From positions 1-20,610 of the forward strand of contig JAAXXJ010000021.1 of NCBI GenBank assembly GCA_013334545.1: a stretch of DNA of 20,610 bases. The letters are read 5' to 3'. Shown here piece by piece: positions 16,132 to 20,610 of this stretch. Position 1 is the first letter of the stretch, and each line of letters starts with the position of its first letter. Both the position numbers and the translations under genes were made by a program. This DNA is from Nitrospirota bacterium. GTDB lineage: Bacteria; Nitrospirota; UBA9217. The notes under the pieces are model-generated. The model worked only from the letters and a program-made list of their open reading frames with translations. It was not told where the DNA came from and made no database searches.

Positions 16132-17982
16132 GTGCGGCCACTGATAACACTTAGCATACAGAATAAGACCTTGACGAGCCTTTTGCTGGTCCTTGCTACC
16201 TGCGCTGTGTACTGGCAGGTAGGCAATCATCAGTTCGTGAACCTCGATGATGCGAAGTATATCCTGGAAAATCCCCGGGTCAGAGCGGGACTGACCGGAG
16301 ACGGATTAATCTGGGCCTTCACCTCCACCTATGCATCCAACTGGCACCCGTTGACGTGGCTGTCCCATATGCTGGATGTCCAGCTCTTCGGGCTGAATCC
16401 AGGAGCCCACCATCTCGTCAATCTACTGTTCCATGCGGTCAACACCGTCCTGCTCTTCCTACTCCTCGTTCGGATGACCGGGGCCTCCTGGCAAAGCATG
16501 ATTGTCGCCGCGCTGTTTGCGCTCCACCCGCTCCACGTGGAGTCCGTCGCGTGGGTTGCGGAGCGCAAGGATGTTCTGAGCGCCTTTTTCTGGATGCTTA
16601 CGTTGCTGCTGTACGCATGGTATGTCAGGCGGCAGGGGCGCATGAGATACCTGTTGACCCTGTGTTCCTTTGCTCTCGGCCTCCTGTCCAAGCCGATGCT
16701 GGTGACGTTGCCGCTCGTTCTGTTGTTATTGGATTATTGGCCGCTGGGGCGGCTGCAATTCGGGGAGACAGGCACACTGGCGCGGCAGGATCCTGCTCAC
16801 GCCGGTCAAAGACACCTCACTTGGCGCCTGCTATGGGAAAAGACCCCCTTTTTTGCCCTCGCCGCCGTCTCCAGCATCGTTACGCTTCATGCACAGCAGA
16901 AGGCCGTAGCATCCGTTGAGTTCGTGCCGGTCGTTTTTCGGGTTATAAACGCGTTGTGGTCGTATGTTCTCTACCTCGGCAAGATGCTCTGGCCTCTTAA
17001 CCTTGCGGCGATGTACCCTCTGTCGACAACATTGACCATGACTCAGGGACTATCCGCCGGCCTGCTAATCGCGGGGATATCGCTTTTCGTGATGCGCTCG
17101 GCAAAGCGGCATCCATATCTTTTTGTCGGATGGCTGTGGTACCTCATAACGCTTGTGCCGGTCATCGGCCTCGTGCAGGTCGGACGGCAAGCCATGGCAG
17201 ACCGGTATACCTATCTTCCGCTGATCGGTCCATTTATGATGCTGGCCTGGGGCATGGGGGCCGTCGCCGGGGAAATCCGTTTTCGCCGTATCGCCATTTC
17301 CTCCGCAGGAGGATTGATGCTTGTAGCACTTGTCATCTTGACCTGGTTCCAGATACGCACCTGGAAGGACAGCTTCACCCTTTTCAATCACGCCATCGAA
17401 GCGGTTGACAGGAACTATATTGCCCACGAAACCATGGGCCGGATGCTGACCGGGACCGGCAGGCTTGATGAGGCACAGCATCATTATGCCACGGCGCTTC
17501 GGATCGCTCCGAATGATGAACGGTCGCTCATCGGCATGGGGAATGTGCTGATCGAGCAGGGCAAGATCGACGAGGGCATCTACTACACCCAAATGGCATT
17601 GCGCCTGAGGCCCAATTCACATTACGGGCATTTCAACATGGGATATGCGCTCTTGAAACAGGGCAGGGAGCAGGATGCGCTAGATCAGTATGCTGAGGGG
17701 CTGCGAAGCGATCCCGAAAATGCAGGAATACACCACATTGTCGGCGTCATACTAGGCGCACAGGGAAAGCTGAACGAAAGCATCGAACATTTTCAGAAAG
17801 CCCTGCGGATACAGCCGGATAATGCTGATGCTCACTACGGTTTGGGGATCGCGCTCATGCGGCGGGGAAATGTTGATGAAAGCTCCGGGCATTTCGCCGA
17901 GGCCCTTCGGCTCAAGCCAGACTTTCCGGAAGCTCGCCTCAGCCTTGATCAGGCCATGCATCTGAAGAAGAAATCCCAGTAA
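16132..17982 (+). CDS. TMTC-like membrane protein with about five TPRs (paralogue 2)
   Basis: The 616-residue product has a first helix at about 13-30, then FVNLDDAKYIL (D39-D40) and the shared signatures SNWHPLTWLSHMLDV, LNPGAHHLVNLLFHAVN, HPLHVESVAWVAERKDVLS, LLSKPMLVTLPLVLLLLDYW and MADRYTYLPLIGP. Roughly five TPRs follow from about residue 425 to the end. It is clearly homologous to the 13900-16008 product in the membrane part, while its TPRs are diverged. The start codon is GTG 16132; AAGGACGAAGG lies about 15 bases upstream, rather far. Its predicted role is the same: GT-C-like transfer of a lipid-linked sugar, with TPRs holding the acceptor or partners (inference from family). Confidence 0.82.
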   Translation: MRPLITLSIQNKTLTSLLLVLATCAVYWQVGNHQFVNLDDAKYILENPRVRAGLTGDGLIWAFTSTYASNWHPLTWLSHMLDVQLFGLNPGAHHLVNLLFHAVNTVLLFLLLVRMTGASWQSMIVAALFALHPLHVESVAWVAERKDVLSAFFWMLTLLLYAWYVRRQGRMRYLLTLCSFALGLLSKPMLVTLPLVLLLLDYWPLGRLQFGETGTLARQDPAHAGQRHLTWRLLWEKTPFFALAAVSSIVTLHAQQKAVASVEFVPVVFRVINALWSYVLYLGKMLWPLNLAAMYPLSTTLTMTQGLSAGLLIAGISLFVMRSAKRHPYLFVGWLWYLITLVPVIGLVQVGRQAMADRYTYLPLIGPFMMLAWGMGAVAGEIRFRRIAISSAGGLMLVALVILTWFQIRTWKDSFTLFNHAIEAVDRNYIAHETMGRMLTGTGRLDEAQHHYATALRIAPNDERSLIGMGNVLIEQGKIDEGIYYTQMALRLRPNSHYGHFNMGYALLKQGREQDALDQYAEGLRSDPENAGIHHIVGVILGAQGKLNESIEHFQKALRIQPDNADAHYGLGIALMRRGNVDESSGHFAEALRLKPDFPEARLSLDQAMHLKKKSQ

Positions 17983-18239
17983 AGTTTCATGAAAACCTGA
18001 AAGATCTTTTTACCGCAAAGGACGCAGAGAAACTCAAGTTCTTGAATAAGAACAGCAGAAGAGCCTGGAAATAATATGGCCTTAAACAGGTTGTAAGATC
18101 ATGGCAAGCTCTTGATCAGGGAATTCAAGTCAACGCAAATGAAATTCGAAATGTCGCCGGGGGAAGGTTTTAGAAATCGATTCATGTTTTGACCGTCAGG
18201 ATTTTCTTTGCGTCCGCTGTGGTGTATGATTTTGACGCT
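17983..18239. other. Intergenic gap with possible dispersed repeat remnant
   Basis: No gene is seen in this 257-base gap. It contains TTTTTACCGCAAAGGACGCA (18008-18027), resembling purine-rich 'GCAAAGGACGCAGAG' dispersed remnants found in many environmental genomes (from memory). It also has a 6-bp hairpin GTTCTT-GAAT-AAGAAC (18038-18053). The gap could hold a terminator for the previous gene or a promoter for the next, but no clear signal is visible. Confidence 0.35.
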
Positions 18240-19943
18240 ATGACCGGGAACAAGGAGCGTGTCACCTATGAGACAATGGCGAAAGGGTTCTTCAAGTTCG
18301 CGTGGATCGGCAGCATGACCATCACAGACTTATCCGGTGTCCGGGGCGTTCGCATCACAATGATGTTCCTCGCCCTGCTCACCATCGCGGTCTATGGCAA
18401 CAGTCTAGTCAATAAATTCGTTTGGGATGATGAGTTCATCATCGTCCGCGACCCGGCTGTGCGGGACCCGTCCGGAGCAGCGGCACTGCTGGTCTCGCCC
18501 GACGTGGTAAAGCCCTACTACCGGCCGCTGAACCGCATGTCCTATCTCCTCGATTATCAGCTCTTCGGTATGCGTCCGGCCGGTTTCCACGCCGTCAATG
18601 TGCTGGTCCACGTTCTGAATGTCCTGCTCCTCTACCTGCTCGGACTCCGCCTGTTTCCTGCCGCTGCGCCCGCTGCGCTGGCAGCGGCGCTGTTCGCCGT
18701 GCATCCCGTCAATGCGGAAGCCGTCAACTTCCTCTCGGCGAGGAACACCCTTCTGAGCCTCTTCTTCGTCCTGTCGTCGATGCTCGTTTTCCACCAGGGA
18801 CTGACGAGGGGGTCCTGGGGCCGGCTGGTCTCCTCCGGCCTGCTCTGGTTCCTGGGGCTCTTGAGCAAGGAGCCGGCCGCGGTCGCGATCGCGGTGCTGG
18901 CCGTCATGGCGTTCACCGTTCCCGGGAGAGCGGAGCGCATGCAGAGGACGAAGATCGCTGCTCTCGTTCCCCACCTTGTGTTCGCAGGGCTCTACGAACT
19001 GCTTCGGACGCATGCGCTGGGCGCGGCGGTCGGTTCGGGCGACATCCTATCCGGCCTTGCCGGCCGGATCGCGGATAATGTGTACATCATCCCTCGATAC
19101 CTCGGCCTAGTCCTCTTCCCCTCAGGTCTCAGCATCATGCACGCACTTCCCGCCACGGACCCCGGCATGATGTTATGGGTGATCCCGGTTTGGGGCGCCA
19201 TCGCCGTGGTGCTATGGTTTCTCCTGCGGACGGGAAGCATTCCTGTGTATTTCGGTATGCTCTGGCTTGCGGTCAACTACCTGCCGATCTCGAACATCAT
19301 CCCGATACCGAGCGCCCCGATGGCCGAAAGGTACGCATATCTGCCTGCGGTGGGGCTCTGGATCATTGCCGCGGACCGTGGGTGGGCGTTGTACGGAAAG
19401 GTGCCGGCCAAGCGGGCGCTAGCGGCCGCTGCGGTCGTGGTCCTGCTCCTGTTCGGAGGGGTGACCGCGAACCGGAACCGGGACTGGAAAAGCGATGTGG
19501 ACCTCTTCGGCAGCGTGGTGCGTGCGGACCCCGAATCCGCTCTCGGGCATTTCAACCTGGGCAACGCTCTCAAGGACGCCGGGGACCTGGCAGGGGCGCA
19601 GCGGGAGTGGCGGGAGACGCTCCGTCTGGACCCGGCGCATTCCGGCGCCATGACGCAGCTCGGCTCGCTATCCGCAGTTGATGGCGATTATCGCGCGGCT
19701 GAACGCTGGTTCCGGGCCGCGCTGGATGCGGACCCTCGGAACGCCATGGCCCGCTTCAATCTCGCCCTGATCTTCGAGAAGACGGGGCGGCCGGAGGAGG
19801 CCTTGGTCCAGTTCGACCTGTTCCTCAAGGACGTCCCTCTGGAATACCAGGAGTACGTTCCCCGCGCCGAGGAGCATCGGGCGCTTCTCCGGAACGGCAA
19901 GGGGTCAGGGGGAAGGGCGGCGATGGAACGTGGTCGAAAGTGA
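18240..19943 (+). CDS. TMTC-like membrane protein with three TPRs (paralogue 3, divergent)
   Basis: About 567 residues from ATG 18240; TTG 18189, ATG 18276 and ATG 18315 are other possible starts and none has a well-placed ribosome site. It has a helix near 41-53, FVWDDEFII (D63-D64), YYRPLNRMSYLLDYQLFGM, FHAVNVLVHVLN, HPVNAEAVNFLSARNTLLS and MAERYAYLPAVG. These match positions of the two preceding paralogues with clear divergence. About three TPRs (from about 431) end the protein. Base composition is visibly more GC-rich than its neighbours (third positions mostly G or C), which suggests a different origin or different age in this genome. Predicted GT-C-like envelope glycosyltransferase. Confidence 0.78.
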   Translation: MTGNKERVTYETMAKGFFKFAWIGSMTITDLSGVRGVRITMMFLALLTIAVYGNSLVNKFVWDDEFIIVRDPAVRDPSGAAALLVSPDVVKPYYRPLNRMSYLLDYQLFGMRPAGFHAVNVLVHVLNVLLLYLLGLRLFPAAAPAALAAALFAVHPVNAEAVNFLSARNTLLSLFFVLSSMLVFHQGLTRGSWGRLVSSGLLWFLGLLSKEPAAVAIAVLAVMAFTVPGRAERMQRTKIAALVPHLVFAGLYELLRTHALGAAVGSGDILSGLAGRIADNVYIIPRYLGLVLFPSGLSIMHALPATDPGMMLWVIPVWGAIAVVLWFLLRTGSIPVYFGMLWLAVNYLPISNIIPIPSAPMAERYAYLPAVGLWIIAADRGWALYGKVPAKRALAAAAVVVLLLFGGVTANRNRDWKSDVDLFGSVVRADPESALGHFNLGNALKDAGDLAGAQREWRETLRLDPAHSGAMTQLGSLSAVDGDYRAAERWFRAALDADPRNAMARFNLALIFEKTGRPEEALVQFDLFLKDVPLEYQEYVPRAEEHRALLRNGKGSGGRAAMERGRK

Positions 19944-20295
19944 TGACCACTGCGGTTCTCCGATTCGGGATGCGGCGGAAGCCGGTCAGGAGGACAGAGA
20001 AGCGAGGAGGGATATCCCTGGCCTCGCCATCATGCCGAACATCCTTTTGCTGCGGGTTCGCCGTTATACCCGAAGCCTTTCCCTGCAGCATTGAGAAGAT
20101 GGGGGAGCACCCGCCGCGGCCAAACGCGTTCCGCTCTTCCCGTGGATGCGCACCTTTCTTCTGGGGATCGTATCATTCCATCCTAGATCGTTCAATGCGC
20201 TGCATACATCGTTAGACCTGCCCCTAGAAAAATGTACCATTTGTGATTAGAGTGTGACATAATTTAACACTCGCAAGGGGGTGACGTTCCACACA
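19944..20295. other. Intergenic region before the fourth TMTC-like gene
   Basis: This 352-base stretch has no convincing gene; a 91-codon frame over 19940-20215 has irregular composition and no family resemblance. Near its right end are an inverted repeat GAGTGT / ACACTC (20250-20272) and an extended -10-like TGACATAAT (20255-20263). AAGGGGGTG (20275-20283) is a likely ribosome site for the next gene. Confidence 0.5.
20250..20272 (+). promoter_or_regulatory. Extended -10 element within inverted repeat
   Basis: GAGTGT (20250-20255) and ACACTC (20267-20272) are perfect 6-base arms around an AT-rich centre containing TGACATAAT, which resembles an extended -10 (TGnTATAAT). A regulator binding the arms would cover the promoter. 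No good -35 box is present. It lies 24 bases before the next start codon. Confidence 0.35.
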
Positions 20296-20610
20296 ATGAT
20301 GCAAACATTACTCGATAACCCGACACAACCTCATCAGCCCGTTCTTAAAAAAGATGTTCTCTCGACACAGCAATTTCCGCTATTCTGGGTTATTGTTACA
20401 GTGGCGGTCACCCTTGCTGTTTTCTCTTCTGTCCTGAATGCCGATTTTGTTATGTGGGACGATGACGTTATTATTTATAAAAATCCAAATTTGGGAGGAT
20501 TAAGTCTTGATCGCATCTACTGGGCTTTTACCGATGTTGATTCAATGATGCGGTACAACCCTTTAACATTACTCAGCTGGACTGTTACGTATCATTTTTT
20601 TGGCCTGGAT
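20296..20610 (+). CDS. TMTC-like membrane protein, N-terminal part (paralogue 4, runs off window)
   Basis: From ATG 20296 the frame is open to the window edge (105 codons). It shows a hydrophilic start, a membrane helix (about 29-48), FVMWDDDVII (D55-D57), and after a loop YNPLTLLSWTVTYHFFGLD. These align with NWDDDAYV and HPLTWLSHALDY of the gene at 13900 and equivalents in the next two genes, so this is a fourth member of the family. AAGGGGGTG about 12 bases upstream serves as ribosome site. The composition is AT-richer than the preceding paralogue. Presence of a TPR tail cannot be judged. Confidence 0.8.
   Translation, partial: MMQTLLDNPTQPHQPVLKKDVLSTQQFPLFWVIVTVAVTLAVFSSVLNADFVMWDDDVIIYKNPNLGGLSLDRIYWAFTDVDSMMRYNPLTLLSWTVTYHFFGLD

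Noticed and set aside
19940..20215. 91-codon open frame after the third TMTC-like gene
   Set aside because: Irregular composition rich in Arg, Cys and Ser, no family resemblance, and it overlaps the preceding gene's stop; judged non-coding.

Overview
The window looks like a chromosomal piece from a free-living, motile or surface-associated Gram-negative bacterium. The gene types suggest a Nitrospirota- or Desulfobacterota-like lineage, but no taxonomic marker is present, so this is only a guess. Coding density is high, and all genes run on the + strand except two response regulators. Both ends cut through genes.

Left third (1-5726), signalling: the 3' end of a sigma-54-dependent activator (AAA+ plus Fis-type HTH) is followed by a compact three-gene operon: membrane histidine kinase, response regulator with a C-terminal region carrying a HEPN-like Rx4H motif, and a single-pass protein with a MotB/OmpA-like domain. 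The junctions overlap by 8 and 4 bases. On either side, on the minus strand, lie two paralogous receiver-PilZ proteins (presumed c-di-GMP receptors). One is transcribed away from the operon and the other converges on its end. Together these genes suggest a phosphorelay and c-di-GMP circuit acting at the cell envelope.

Middle (5727-13872), surface glycan or lipid-linked sugar genes: a SAM-dependent methyltransferase behind a plausible promoter and a 25-bp dyad, two family-2 glycosyltransferases of the polyprenyl-phosphate sugar type, a large YfhO-like membrane protein, and a second polytopic membrane protein split by an IS630-family insertion. The IS is resolved here to 12363-13452, with 20-bp imperfect inverted repeats and a TA target duplication. 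Its transposase is in two frames joined at a run of seven A, with all three catalytic acidic residues kept.

Right third (13900-20610): a tandem series of four paralogous, divergent polytopic proteins with C-terminal TPR arrays. They resemble bacterial relatives of the eukaryotic TMTC O-mannosyltransferases (GT-C-like, with an Asp-Asp motif in the first non-cytoplasmic loop). The fourth runs off the right edge. The first has seven TPR units in exact 102-base register, some still nearly identical as DNA, which indicates recent repeat expansion.

A reasonable overall reading is that the glycosyltransferases make lipid-linked sugar donors, and the YfhO-like and TMTC-like membrane proteins transfer sugars to an envelope acceptor. 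That link is inference. The least ordinary elements are the kinase / receiver-HEPN-like / OmpA-like operon framed by twin receiver-PilZ genes, and the array of TMTC-like paralogues.
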